Shown here piece after piece: positions 1-11,183 of a stretch of DNA of 50,958 nt. Each line of letters starts with the position of its first letter. The first letter of the stretch is position 1. Position numbers and translations under genes: made by a program. The notes beneath the pieces are model-generated. The model did no database searches and was not told where the DNA came from. It saw nothing but the letters and a program-made list of their open reading frames with translations. Source of the DNA: Parasitella parasitica (lineage: Eukaryota > Mucoromycota > Mucoromycetes > Mucorales > Mucoraceae); the NCBI GenBank assembly GCA_025201805.1, contig MU619397.1, forward strand, positions 13,278-64,235, written 5' to 3'.

Positions 1-664
1 AAAAAAAAGGACAAGGGGAAAGGGGTTATATGAGCAGCGAGCAGCGAGCAGCGAGCAACGAATGGATTCATCTTATTTCATGTCTTCCGTATATATCTGT
101 GTTATTGTTTACTTGGATCTTTCCAAATTAGGATTTGCTCATGATGGATGAAGAGAAACTCTTGTATTGTCTATAGTCTTGTTACATAATGCCGTAATAT
201 GATCAAATCAGAATCTTGCTTGATTATTTCGTTGTCCTTTAATATAGCGCCATGAGGCTGATATTATATGGCTTCTACTGACCACGGCGACTGGATTGCA
301 ATGCCAGTTGCAACCAGCTGTCCAAGGCCTTATTTTCGTTGCTCTAATGCAAACATCCAAACCCCATCTAAAGATGCTTCACTACTACCAATTGCACCAG
401 ATTTGCCTCTATGGAAGGTGTAATCCCTTGAGAAATAATGATAAAACATACACAAACCTGTTTTCAGCCAAACAAGACGGGTGTTCAATCCAGCCACCAG
501 TCTTTTTTGACTGACCTTTTTGTGGCATGAATGGTAAGAGTGCTATAGTTTGCAGGAGGACAATCAGCTTGCCTCTAGCCGTCTAATACCAAACGCTTTT
601 TCATATCCATATATCACTTTCCATTTAATCTGTAAATATATATATATATACACGAAAAACTGAT
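1..664. other. 5' intergenic region with short repeats
   Basis: The first 60 bases hold an A/G-rich run and a tandem GAGCAGC repeat. The minus strand at roughly 160-520 gives protein-like stretches interrupted by stops (for example GAIGSSEASLDGVWMFALE), which may be a trace of a decayed gene; I cannot assign it. A (TA)n run at about 638-650 lies just before the ATG at 665 and may act as a TATA-like promoter element. No intact gene is seen. Confidence 0.4.
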
Positions 665-1741
665 ATGGGAGTCCATGGCACATGGTTATTTCTGGAGGAA
701 AAGGGCATACAAGGGACCAAAGTATGCAGTGCAAAATCCATCAACTTTTTGCTGGACGATGCCGGTGTGGAAAATGTAATCCATGTAGATGTCGTAAGCG
801 CATTTTACGATATTATTCGAGACAACTTTTTGAAATACGCCAGCAAAAGGAACGACGAAACAATGTTACTCACAGCGGCAAATACAGTCATGAAGTATGC
901 GTCTTTAGTGGTCGACAAATCCAACTGCATTCTCTACTTTGATGGTAATCCCACAGCTGAGCGCACGTATGGATACACGAACAGCACAAAGCGAAGGCTG
1001 AAAAACCAGGACCATTTGGAGACTATCATTACAGAATACTTGAAAACTCCCAGCCATCAACAATACCAGAAAATCGTGAGAGATATAACCAAGCTGTTCT
1101 TTATCACAACAGAAATAAAAAGCATTTTACGTCAGGTGGCAATGAGCCAGGGCTGGAAGGTGTTTACTGCTATCGGTGAGGCAGAAGTAGAAATTGGAAT
1201 ACGAGGCGGTATTGTCATGTCGAATGATTCTGATATGCTTTATTATCCCAAGGTTGAAATGGTGATTAGGCCACACATTTTAGGAGAATTTCAAGTGTAC
1301 CGCAAGTCTGCGATGCTAAAGAAACTTGGTCTGACCAGTGAAGCGTTTACCGCCCTTGGTATCATACCTACAAACGATTACGACGAGTTCCAGTACCCTT
1401 ATTCCACGCTTAAACACGATGGACAGACTTACAAACGAGCTTTTCAAGAAATATTCAGCGACATCAAGCACATCCAGTCAGCTCTGCTGAAGAACCCATA
1501 TATTCACAATACTCTACCCGTTCATCATACCGTGAAAGATTATCTCGAATGCTACATTTCTTTAATGAATAGCAAGCATAATATCCAGCAGAGCGAGAAA
1601 AATATTAGTATTTATCAAAACTCGTACAACATCTTTGTGCTCCAGCGACAGCAAATACTGCCAAGATCCTTTGATTTTCGCGAAGATGCCATCAAACGGC
1701 CGTCTTATTTTTTTAATAAAATCCAGGCAGATCGTAGATGA
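665..1741 (+). CDS. XPG/FEN1-like PIN-domain nuclease family protein
   Basis: A single-exon gene of 358 aa. The N-terminus MGVHGTWLFLEEKG resembles the MGIxGL start of XPG/FEN1 nucleases. VDVVSAFYDIIRD (about residues 41-53) sits where the first catalytic Asp region lies, and LYFDGNPTAERTYGYTNSTKRR-like residues near 90-110 match the XPG-N region. The XPG-I region is visible as GEAEVEIGIRGG followed by SNDSDMLYY (about residues 171-195), keeping acidic metal-ligand positions. The helix-hairpin-helix segment that follows in FEN1 is not obvious, and the C-terminal 120 residues are unassigned. At 358 aa it is near FEN1 length but clearly divergent, so substrate and role are unknown. The ATG at 665 is chosen because it yields the conserved MG start; an AT-rich TATA-like run precedes it. 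It may belong to a lineage-expanded nuclease-like family rather than replication FEN1. Confidence 0.7.
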   Translation: MGVHGTWLFLEEKGIQGTKVCSAKSINFLLDDAGVENVIHVDVVSAFYDIIRDNFLKYASKRNDETMLLTAANTVMKYASLVVDKSNCILYFDGNPTAERTYGYTNSTKRRLKNQDHLETIITEYLKTPSHQQYQKIVRDITKLFFITTEIKSILRQVAMSQGWKVFTAIGEAEVEIGIRGGIVMSNDSDMLYYPKVEMVIRPHILGEFQVYRKSAMLKKLGLTSEAFTALGIIPTNDYDEFQYPYSTLKHDGQTYKRAFQEIFSDIKHIQSALLKNPYIHNTLPVHHTVKDYLECYISLMNSKHNIQQSEKNISIYQNSYNIFVLQRQQILPRSFDFREDAIKRPSYFFNKIQADRR

Positions 1742-2372
1742 ATTGTCTGCAGTGAATTAAAACTATCTGTTGATGAACAAGATCTGTGTATATCGTGCTC
1801 AACGTCATATTCTTTAGGAACAGAACCGTTCGTGACAAAATAATATGAAAAGCCTCAAGGCACAGAAATAGAGGCTGTGAGATGACGAGACAAACGGGAG
1901 GCAAGTTGTGTAATTTTGCCAGTTGGTGGCCAATACGCCATAAATAGGAGTGCGAGTTTTCCCATTCATTTGTTTAGTAGGATCAGTAAACTTTTACACC
2001 CAAAGCAATCAAAAAGAGCCCACGAGTGGCAGCAAAGATGAGACAAATGAGGATAGACCCAACCACATACGGTACACCTCTTCAACAGTCCAAATCAGCA
2101 GCTCTTGGTAAAATACCGAGGCTTTCTTCTTTGCTGGTTCTCTCATGTTTTATGTTTGATTTTTATCCATAGAACCGGCACTTCTTTCCTGGAAGAATGA
2201 TTTTTTTTGGAGGAGTAGTTTAGCTAGAAGGCTTTATTATCGTACAATGTCAAGAGGTTAGGAAAAAAAAAAAAGAGAAATACAGGCATAAAAATGTGGT
2301 ATATGTAGAGAGGACGATTACGTAAACTTTCGAAATTAGTATGTGTAAATTTGCAAGAACTTGTTGGTGCGA
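1742..2372. other. Intergenic, convergent 3' ends
   Basis: This stretch lies between the stop of the XPG-like gene and the stop of the minus-strand 5-phosphatase gene, so it should hold both 3' UTRs. AAATAA-like poly(A) signals and a poly-A/purine run near 2261-2280 are visible. No coding region is supported. Confidence 0.4.
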
Positions 2373-5300
2373 TTAATCTGTACCCAAGAGCTTGACGACT
2401 GTATCATTGACATCCCAACCCAACTTATCAAGCAAGGTGAACGCGTCATTCAAGGTACATCTTTCGTAATCAGCAACGTATCTTGCCTTTTTGTCCCTCA
2501 CAAATCGATCTAAATGGTCTCGCCATTCTTCATCCACCTTTATCATCAATTGGTCTCGCTTCTTTGGATCTGTAATCTTGGTTTGGAAACTGAATCCAGC
2601 AGCAATAGGGCGATGGTCAGAGCAGCGAGCTTCATAGCGACGATAATAAAGATTCTGAATACGGTTTCCTTTAAAGAGTACACGATCACACCATGCTGGT
2701 ACGCGTTTCTTTTCTGATCGGTCATAAAAGTCAGTTCCTGGATCATATTTGTATGTCGGATCAAAGTGAATAGGGGCTTCTTCGAATGTCAATAGTTTGA
2801 ATAACGGATTATTAATTTTCTGGCGTAATAGCTGGTCTTGTTGCTGCAATTTATCCCAAGACCCAAGCTTATCAGAGCTTGTCAGGGCTTTAAGAACATC
2901 GTTGCGGTTCATTTTGATACGATAATTAAGGTCGCCGCTCAGGAAGCAAAATTCATGATCGAGTATCATGGAGCCATCGCCGCCATGGCTAAAGACGTCG
3001 GCATATTCATGACGGAGAAAACTAGCACTTTGCAGTATTCCCTCAGCATCAGCATTTCTTTGTTGAACATGAGATTGACCAGCAGCTAAATGACAATTGA
3101 CAAAACACAGCGAAGAGTGGTCATACACAAATCGAATCGCAATACCACCTTTATTACCGTGAATGCTCTTGTTCATTACTTTGAGACCAGTCTTGACCGA
3201 GGTTGAGTCCACATCGAAAACACGATCAACATCAGTGGTGCGGACAAAAATACAGCTGAATAACCCTACTAATTGATCTGTTTTGATGACTGTATAGCTG
3301 TGCGGCCCGTAATTTTCCCCAATAATTTTAACCAAGTAATCATGCCACAGCTTGTATCTGTGTGTCAGTACATCCTCTGTTTCGTGAGGGTCTACCTTTT
3401 TCTTGAAAAATAGGGATCCTGAAACACAAAGCATCAGCTTGTTTTCTCTCTCTCTGTCTCTCGCTCTAAATTACCATATTACTTACGAGCAGTTTGTTTT
3501 TTTGATTCCAAATCTACAATCTCTTGAATACCAACGACAATGATATCGGGGTCTTCCATAGTACCCAGCCATTCACGCACCGCTTTATCGTCCTCACCAA
3601 ATATCTTTTCCGGCTTATTGGCATCAATATTCCACGAGCAAATCATGACACGAGCGTCATCATAAGTACAGTATTCAGAGGCTCTCTTTTGTAAATGATC
3701 ATCTAAGGCCATCAAGCTTGGGTTATGTATACAGCTCAATCACAATGCACGTCCTCACTTACCCTTCCAATGCTCCGTCAATAAACCATCCCAAACACCC
3801 ACAAACCCATTGGAATCGCTGCTGACAACCTGCAGACGCCCTCTATTTTCATCCAAGAGTAAGCTTGATTCATCCACCACCAAATGAGTTACAGCGCCCG
3901 TGTGCGCCTTCCATATCTTGAGCACCGCCCATTTTTCAGGCCTAGTATCGTAAACGTAAATCATGCCCGTGTTGTAACCCGCCCAAACATGATATTCGCC
4001 GACACTTGCCATTGTACAAATGCCGTACATGGATACTGTGATAACTTGCAATCGCTCCACAGTACTGGCATCCCACATGCTGATTTTACCGTCATCATGA
4101 GAAGCAAATATGCGATAGGGATGATAGGGAATTGTGATTAGCTTGGTAATATTACCCATATCATTTGGAATTCGGATAGGGGACTGTGATTTTGTATCGT
4201 TGGATCCAACCTGAGAGCCAGCGACTGGAATAGTGTGAGCTGATAAAGTCCTTCCCGAGGACATCCATAGTTTTGAACCATAAATTACAGCAGCCACTGC
4301 ATGTGAAGTGACATGGTATCGTCGTGGCATCGCTGTGAGCAGAGGGTTTTGCTGACTATAGTAGTCGGCTGAAACCACATCCCAAACGTTCAAAACGCCG
4401 CCATCATCAATAGACCAAATCTCAGAGTTCCCATAGCGTAACAGAAACAAAATCGGCGCCATGTGTACATCGTTACGCTTACCAAGAACCTTATGACCAC
4501 CAGCCCTTACATCGACTACCGCCAACATGGTATCTTGCCTTGCAACCCATACATAACGGCCTTCATCCACAGGGACTCGACACGGCGCAACTACGATTGC
4601 CCGAAATCGGTCATTGTTTTCTCCTGCATTATTTTGAGTTGTATTGCTGTTGGTATCCATGACGACGGTACTGATAACTGATCCAGTCTGTGCGTCCCAC
4701 GTACGAAGCAATCCCGAACCAGTAAAGATAAGGCTTCTGCTTGCTGCAAGTGCATTCAACGGTGCTTTATGGCCTGTTGAGAAGGGCTTTTCCAATATGA
4801 TCAAAGGTGCGTTTCGAGTAGCTCTGGAGAAATCAGGATAGATGGAGCTAGTCATTAACATTTCGCTTCGAGACATGGCCCGCTTGTTGACTGACACTGT
4901 ATTGGCTCGCTTCAATCCATTGCGGTTCTCTTCATCGTCATGATCGCTAAACGAGGAGGGTGGGTCAGAGTAGGTTGAGCTAGGGGACATGCTCTTTAAA
5001 TGGGGAGAATGTGATGCATTGGCAATTGTATGTGCTCTTGCTAGTGTTGATTGTGAAGGTCGAGGAGGGAGCTGAGGCATTAAAGGACTAGTTCCTCCTA
5101 CTGGACGAGGTGGTAGTATGGGTGGCGATACGACAGGGCGGTCACTTGGTGGAGAAACATTCTGCACAGAACGGATGGGTATACTGACTACTGCTGGCGG
5201 CGCTGGTGGATGATGGACGATAGGAGCTGCCGTTGCTGGAGCTGCCGTTGTTGACGGAATAGTTCCGCGAGCTGCACTGTGATACTTTTTGCTCGGAGGC

Positions 5301-6061
5301 GGAGGAGGGGGCGGCTTCTTGGTCAAAGATTTCGCAGGAGACACGACTGATGCTACGTCTCTGCCCTGATTCATCTCTGCAGCAGAAGGTAGCTCGTGGC
5401 TTCGAACACCTGGAGCTCCAATGAACGGCGGTTCTTCTAATTTTGTGTATTTCAGATGTGCTTTGTGAACTTGCTCGATCAAATTGTTGTCTCCTTCACC
5501 GCTGCTCGTCGAGTTTTCGTGGGGTGGCATGTCTATCTGATCCTCCATTTCAGCCTCTTCTATATCGCTGTCTACATCACTAAATTCATCATCTTGAATA
5601 TCATGTGAAAATGGATCATTATCAAAACTAGATGCCGAATGAACTATAGGGGATTGAGACTCTGCTAAAGCAATTGACGGTGGTGGTAGTGGGGGCGCCT
5701 TCTTGAGGATGGGTTTCGGTGCAGCAGTCAGCACTGGTGCGACTAGTGGTGATGCAGAAGGTGGAGGTGGAGGTGGAGAAGACGCTCTTGACGACGCATT
5801 CGAGAAATTTCCGGGTGTCACGTCAAGCTTTTGCTTTTCAAATTGTTGCGTTAATAGTGACACTTTCCTGGCAGCTTCCTCTGCGGCTTTCACTTGGTCA
5901 TCTTCGGCATGCGCTTTATGCAATAAAGCTGCAGTCGGTTTAGGTGGAATTGGAGGCGTTGGTGATACAACTTGGGTAGGGATTTGTGGCTGTTCCTGCT
6001 TTACTTGTTGCGCCCACTTGCTTTTCAAAGCTTGAAAAGATTGCTGCTCGTCTTTGTCCAT
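2373..6061 (-). CDS. WD40 and inositol polyphosphate 5-phosphatase fusion protein
   Basis: Modelled in three exons: 6061-3759, 3716-3487 and 3418-2373 (1192 aa, phases consistent). The protein begins with about 450 residues of proline/serine-rich, low-complexity sequence. WD40/beta-propeller-like repeats follow (for example VWAGYNTGMIYVYD, GFVGVWDG). The C-terminus is a type II inositol polyphosphate 5-phosphatase domain, with RVMICSWNIDANKPE, the catalytic FLSGDLNYRI, RVPAWCDRVLF and SDHRP motifs. It should remove the 5-phosphate from phosphoinositides at membranes. The first intron is short (3717-3758, 42 nt) and uses GTGAGG; the stronger GTAAGT four bases upstream would break the frame. 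The ATG at 6061 is preferred because upstream codons are poly-F/low-complexity and the first open codon is GTG. A WD40-5-phosphatase order is also known in plant enzymes; here the fusion is inferred from in-phase splicing. Confidence 0.85.
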
Positions 6062-6232
6062 TGATGTTGTTGTTGTGTCTAAATCAGGAAAAAAAAAAAA
6101 AGAAAAAAAGAAAGCACAAAGTCTAAAGTGGTGTGGATAAAAAAAGTTCACACTAAAATTAAGTCAAATGCAAAGTCTATGTCTATGTCATCTCTTTGTC
6201 AAAAAAGATGTTGTACAACTCTTCAGTGATAG

Positions 6233-6394
6233 GCCAAGAGCCTGCAACATTTGATTTTACGTTTCGACGACAAACCAGTAGACAAGGATCTTTACAGCAG
6301 TGTGGTCTTTTTGGATGACACAACCGAGCAGCTGTCGCAAGGCTCGACATTTACGTGGAAAAACACAATGAGCACAACGCAGGTGTCCATTTAG
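6233..6394 (+). pseudogene. Unassigned coding-like fragment
   Basis: After a splice-acceptor-like GATAG, 53 codons are open on the plus strand and end at TAG 6392-6394. The sequence (containing ILRFDDKPVDKDLYSS and STFTWKNTMSTTQ) looks protein-like rather than random. A neighbouring frame just upstream also reads well from ATG 6208 (MLYNSSVIGQEPATFDF). I do not recognise it. It lies between the promoter of the 5-phosphatase gene and the end of the DUF726 gene and could be the tail of a broken gene. Confidence 0.3.
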
Positions 6395-6448
6395 GAAAAG
6401 GTTTCACAGCGACTGCCGGGTGTGATTGATACAACATATACAGTTATT

Positions 6449-8333
6449 TTATTCAAGCTTAATCTGATCCATAATGTCTTTTAAAACCAAGGGGTATTTT
6501 GTATGGCCATCAACATCCACTTTGATGTTTTCAATTCGCTTACCCAAGCCAGACACAGCCTCTAGTCCTGCCACATTGGTTGCTAATGAATGCAATCTGT
6601 ACACAAATGCCAATACCCAGTCATTTGGCGTATAGCAGTTTACAAAGCGCCCTGACACCACGTTAGCCGCGTTACGCCATTCCCAAGTCTCTTCAGTCGA
6701 AATGGGGGCTCCCATTAACACTACGTTATCAACAAGCCCGTGCTTTCCTCTTTCATTTAGTTCCTGTAAGCAATTCCAAACAACTAAGCAACCGCAGCTA
6801 TATGCAACCTATAGAATGCTGGAACTTAGCATGTATAAAATGAGCCATTTCGTATGCATTTACAAGATTACATGGTCTGTTTCCCTGCACCCTTTCTTCC
6901 AAGACATCAGCAAGCACTACAAGTACATTGAGTCATTTAGTTGTGTAGACCCTGCCCACATGGCCTTTTGCAATCCATCTTACCGATGCCCGCTTTCCTT
7001 GACCGGTCTACTGCCATTTGCCAAGGGTTGTCAATAACATCAGCGATTTTTAGAATAGTCGCGGGTAGAGCAACAGCAGCTATATATTGTGTAAGCACAT
7101 GATATAGTAATCGACCCAAAGCCCACTTACCAAAGAATGCATGGAGTACAGTTGCTTTGGCGACCTCCATTCCCGCATAATTGACAGCAGTGTCTTTCAC
7201 AAACCTTCTAAATGCATAACCAAGCTGCAGCAGAGTCTCTGTTTCGTACTCTAAGCAAAATATGTCTGTATGATTTCGTTTACCCTCAAACGTACGCTCC
7301 CAAGGTGTCTACGTTTAACGTGTCAATGTTGTGTTGTGCCATACGCTTGTCACACTAATCTTTATTTTACCCTTGCTTCTTCTTTTCCACCCAGCAGGAA
7401 TCCAGACATGCAAATTGTGCAACGAAGAGCAGGAACAGGAGGCAAATCCGGGTCGTTCAGTATCTGCTTGAACTCAAATTCCTCAATGCCCTTCATGCGT
7501 TTGTGCATCTTCCACCCTGCCAAACCACCGCCTGTCAATCCAAACAAGCTTGTCACCAAAGCTACGCCTCCTGCTGTTGCAAAGAACGTCGCTCCCGTAA
7601 CACCTACTAGCAACGGCGCTAATAACGGAGCCGCAAGTCCTCCTGTTAAAGCTATATGCAGAGTGGTTTAATGCTTGAGAGCGTTTCCACAAGCCATGAG
7701 CCTCTTACCAATAACTGCACCGCCACCAATGATACCAGCACCGGTGGCTATCCACCGAAATGCCTGCTTCTTTTTGTTTGCATCTTGTATGGCTTTTCGC
7801 GCCGATAAATCCATGTTTTGCTGCGTATTGGGACCTTGATTTTGCTGCTTATTTTCCTGCTGCTCCAGCATCCCATAATACATTTGCTGTGCTACACTTT
7901 TTTCGACAGATACTAAATCGCCCATGTGAAGATTCAATGCATGTTCCAGCTCCAACAGAAATCGCCTCGATCGAGCGTCGTAGAGCATAACATGCTTTGC
8001 TTTGCTCTTTTTGGCATCTTCCTTCATCGCATTAGGCGTAACATGCAGTGCCAAAGCTAGCAAATCCACCATAACTTTGATGCGAATGTCTCGTGTCTCA
8101 CCACTCAGCAGCTCCACAGCTTGTTGGTATGTGATGTAGCGACGTTCAAGTTCCTGCTGAGTCACGTCAAGGTATTTGATTACATCGTCCCACCATTGAC
8201 TCGACCAAGGCTCGCCTAACAAGGGTGCGACCTGCGTCAGCGATTGGGCTGCAACGCGAGCAACTGCAATTCGCTGGTCATGATTCCATTCGACGACTGA
8301 CAGTTTGATGATTGATTCCTCTGCCATGTCCAT
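6449..8333 (-). CDS. DUF726/TMCO4-like alpha/beta hydrolase
   Basis: Six exons: 8333-7709, 7642-7371, 7308-7131, 7079-6984, 6916-6864 and 6808-6449 (527 aa; all junctions in phase with GT-AG). The start is MDMAEES at 8333; an internal ATG at 8327 is also possible. Glycine- and alanine-rich hydrophobic segments (GAGIIGGGAVIGG and LLAPLLVGVTGATFFATAGG, about residues 195-240) look like membrane helices. Family hallmarks include VIDNPW, the split nucleophile region AYSCGC (normally GFSLGA-like), CLQELNERGKHGLVDNVV, GAPI, SGRFVNCYTPNDWVL and AGLEAV. DUF726 proteins (yeast Mil1, animal TMCO4) are membrane-associated hydrolase-like proteins of poorly defined substrate. The Ser of AYSCGC lies right after the fifth intron (6809-6863), so the motif only appears after correct splicing. 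Confidence 0.85.
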
Positions 8334-8688
8334 TTCAAAAGAAAGAAAGAGCAAGTTGTGTCTTTTGGCAGCAGATGGCTTTTTGAGATCCAGATGCTAA
8401 TCGATCCAGTTCCGGGCGTAAAAGATATCAGTGACAATAATAGGTTTACAAGCTGAAACCACTAAAACCACGCTATATGCGGTATATACTATAATCCAGG
8501 TGATAATGACAAATGACGATTCCCTGTCTATTCTCTTTTTTTTATAAATAATATATATAAATTCCAACACAGAGGTTTTGTAGTAATATAGCCAGAGCAC
8601 GGAGATGGATTGCACCCTACGAGTAAAAAAAAAAAAAAAAAAAAAAAATTTGTACACACGTTATTGTAATTCTCTTCTTTCTGCAAAT

Positions 8689-10092
8689 ATGAATAAAATG
8701 ACTGTATCAAACAACAACCATGGCCTCCAGCGCCAAGACCAGCTTCCATCTATAGCCACAATCCGCCATAGCCATAACAGTGCAACCGACGGCAATGCGA
8801 CAAAATCAAACCACCATCACCACAGCAGATTACTGTACTTTTTAACCGACCCTTCTTCTTCTTTCTCAAAGCTCAACTACACACAGTTCCAGCCTTCACA
8901 ACCACAACTACAGCCCTCGTTACTGCCTATAGCCTCACCTACGTTTATACCTTTCCCCTCTTCCCCGAGCACAACACCCCGACTTTACAGTATACAAAAT
9001 GACCCTATTGGCATACATAGGCCCTCCAAGCCAAATGCCATCCTGCCGATTTTACCACCTCCACAGCCTACATCTCAACCAATTGCGGTTGCAGCTGTGG
9101 ACGATTGCTGTAACGAATGCTGTCCTGTTATTGCAGCGGAGGCGAACGCAGGTGTAAACGACTTGTCAGATCAAAACCTAACCTTACCATCAATCAAGAA
9201 ACGTAAACGAGACGACGAGCAATCTAAAGATAATGCGGCAGTGGAGAAAGCAAAGGAGCGGCCGACACAATGTAGATGGTCCAGCTGCGCAGCTAGTTTT
9301 GACACAGTTGAAGATCTGACTCCACATTTATTCAACAGCCATCTAAATAAGCAGCCTTTAAGGGATTGTTATTGGGGATCCTGCGGGCAGCAATTCCTGG
9401 ATGGGGACACTAGCATCTTGGACCATCTCAGCAGTCAACACCTACACAGTGCCTTGTTATTGCATGCTTGTCGATGGGTCAATTGCCAAGAGCGATTCTC
9501 AGCATTTGACACACTCACTGTTCATCTGTCTCGGGTCCATGTAGGTTCTGGCAAAAGCGAGTACAAATGCCAGTGGACAGCTTGTGAGCGAAACGGCAAG
9601 GCTTTTACGCAAAGACAAAAGATAATGCGGCATATTCAAACGCACACAGGAGCTAAACCATACCAATGCCATACTTGTAAGCGCAGATTTTCAGAGTCGA
9701 ATATGGTGGTCCAGCACATGAGAATACACACAGGAGAGAGGCCTTTCAAATGCGATCAATGCCCCAAGGAATTTTCGGTTTCCGCAGCCCTGACGATACA
9801 TAAGAGGGTCCATACAGGCGAAAAGCCATTGGCGTGTAGATATACTGGCTGTTCAAAGAGGTTCTCAGAAAGCAGCAATTTAACCAAGCATGTAATGTAC
9901 TTTAAACAGCAGTTGCAAATCATGTTTATTAATTTTTTTCTTGTTTTTTTTTGCGATGAATGATATATGTAGATGCGGGTTCATACAGGCGAAAGACCCT
10001 TCAAATGTACAGTGAAACCATGCGAAAAAGCTTTCTCAAGACCTGATCAAGTTACACGCCATTTGAAAACCCACGCTAAAGATGTCTGCTAA
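8689..10092 (+). CDS. C2H2 zinc-finger transcription factor, Zap1/ZafA-like
   Basis: Two exons, 8689-9891 and 9973-10092 (440 aa). The first 210 residues are S/P/Q/H-rich and unstructured, with several Cys (DDCCNECCP) that might sense metal. A basic KKRKRDDE stretch could be a nuclear signal. Eight C2H2 fingers then run to the C-terminus. The first four have the CxWxxC form (CRWSSC, CYWGSC, CRWVNC, CQWTAC), the rest are Kruppel-like with HTGEKP/HTGERP linkers. CxWxxC fingers followed by canonical fingers recall yeast Zap1, the zinc-responsive activator, and also GLI/ZIC-type proteins, so the zinc role is an inference. Finger 7 is split by the intron (GTAATG donor). The ATG at 8689 is preferred over 8605, which would translate a poly-A tract as poly-Lys. 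Its stop codon overlaps that of the convergent E2 gene. Confidence 0.8.
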
Positions 10093-11017
10093 GAAGTAGC
10101 AGCAGCAGACGATGAACGGGCAATTAATTTGGATAGAATTAGATAGACAAACACTACCAGCACAAATACCCAACGTTTCCCTTGACTGACAGTGCGAGCA
10201 ATAGGGTGCTTTTGCTGTGCATGGCCTGTCTGTTGCTGCTGCTGCTGCTGCTGCTGTGCCTGTAGGTTTTGCTGTTGAAAACGTTGCTCATGTGTATCAT
10301 CGCTTTTACTCTGTGTTCGTTTTATTAAACCGCTGTTGGCTGCTGATTTAACTTGACTGCAATTGATTGTGCATAGCTCTGGAAAAACGTCTTTTTTTTT
10401 CATACAATGTGTTAGTTTCAGACTGATACATCCATATATTATACCTCGCAATACCTCTAAACTTTTGATTTTTGATATTCCACAAGTGAGATCTTGCGGC
10501 ATGCATTTTCTTTTCATGGTCGCTCGTCTTTATACTGCCAGTAGTTGCTTCATCAGCGACCATAAAACTCAACAAGCCGTTTAATATAGTAGAAATTGAC
10601 CAACTTGGATTCCACGAACTAGGGTGAAAATCACTCATACTTAGACAGAGTCGAGTATCTGGCTGGAATCGTCCTGAAGGTGTAGTCATACGAATAGCTG
10701 GTGGTTTGAAAGGATATTCAGCAGGAAACGTAATTCTGCCGTAGTATTCTCCTCCATCGTAAGGTGTTTCTGGTGGTCCTGTAATTACATAATGCCTATA
10801 GATGTCTGTTAATTTTCGAGCGTCTTGCAGAGACAATAGGTATTACCAGTCTAGAATATTGCTCTCCAAAGGTTTGGCAGTAATGTAAGGAGGGGGACTA
10901 GTTGATATAATCAAGATTTGTCATGTAATGTTGGTTGATGGCAAAACCAAAAACTTACTTTTTCTGTATAGCCATGTATTCTTTAGTTAAACGCTTGTAA
11001 GCACCCTTTGTAGCCAT
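10089..11017 (-). CDS. UBC6: Ubiquitin-conjugating enzyme E2, Ubc6/UBE2J-like, tail-anchored
   Basis: Four exons: 11017-10959, 10897-10847, 10795-10455 and 10390-10089 (250 aa, phases consistent). The N-terminus [19 protein letters not shown] runs into PPPYITA and [15 protein letters not shown], as in Ubc6/UBE2J. The catalytic Cys is at residue 87 in [13 protein letters not shown], with the class-specific SWNPSWS after it. A Q-rich linker leads to a C-terminal hydrophobic helix ([18 protein letters not shown]) with a short lumenal tail. This marks a tail-anchored ER protein acting in ER-associated degradation with Doa10-type E3 ligases. It is convergent with the zinc-finger gene: TAG at 10091-10089 overlaps that gene's TAA. 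Confidence 0.92.
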
Positions 11018-11183
11018 CTTGCAATTGCACTTTGTTAAGAAATATAGAATAAGAAGAAAGAAGAAGATGAAGAAGAAGAAAAAAAAAGGGAGACCCAACT
11101 TTTGTTGCTCAATCACGTGCAAAGCGATGGGTTCGGTTCAATTGGCCTGATTCCATTCGAAAGAAATAGTAGAGTGTTTATTA

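Noticed and set aside
3735-3762. Use of GTAAGT donor at 3762 with either nearby AG in the 5-phosphatase gene
   Set aside because: Both combinations give a stop codon or a 28-nt intron; the GTGAGG donor at 3758 keeps the frame.
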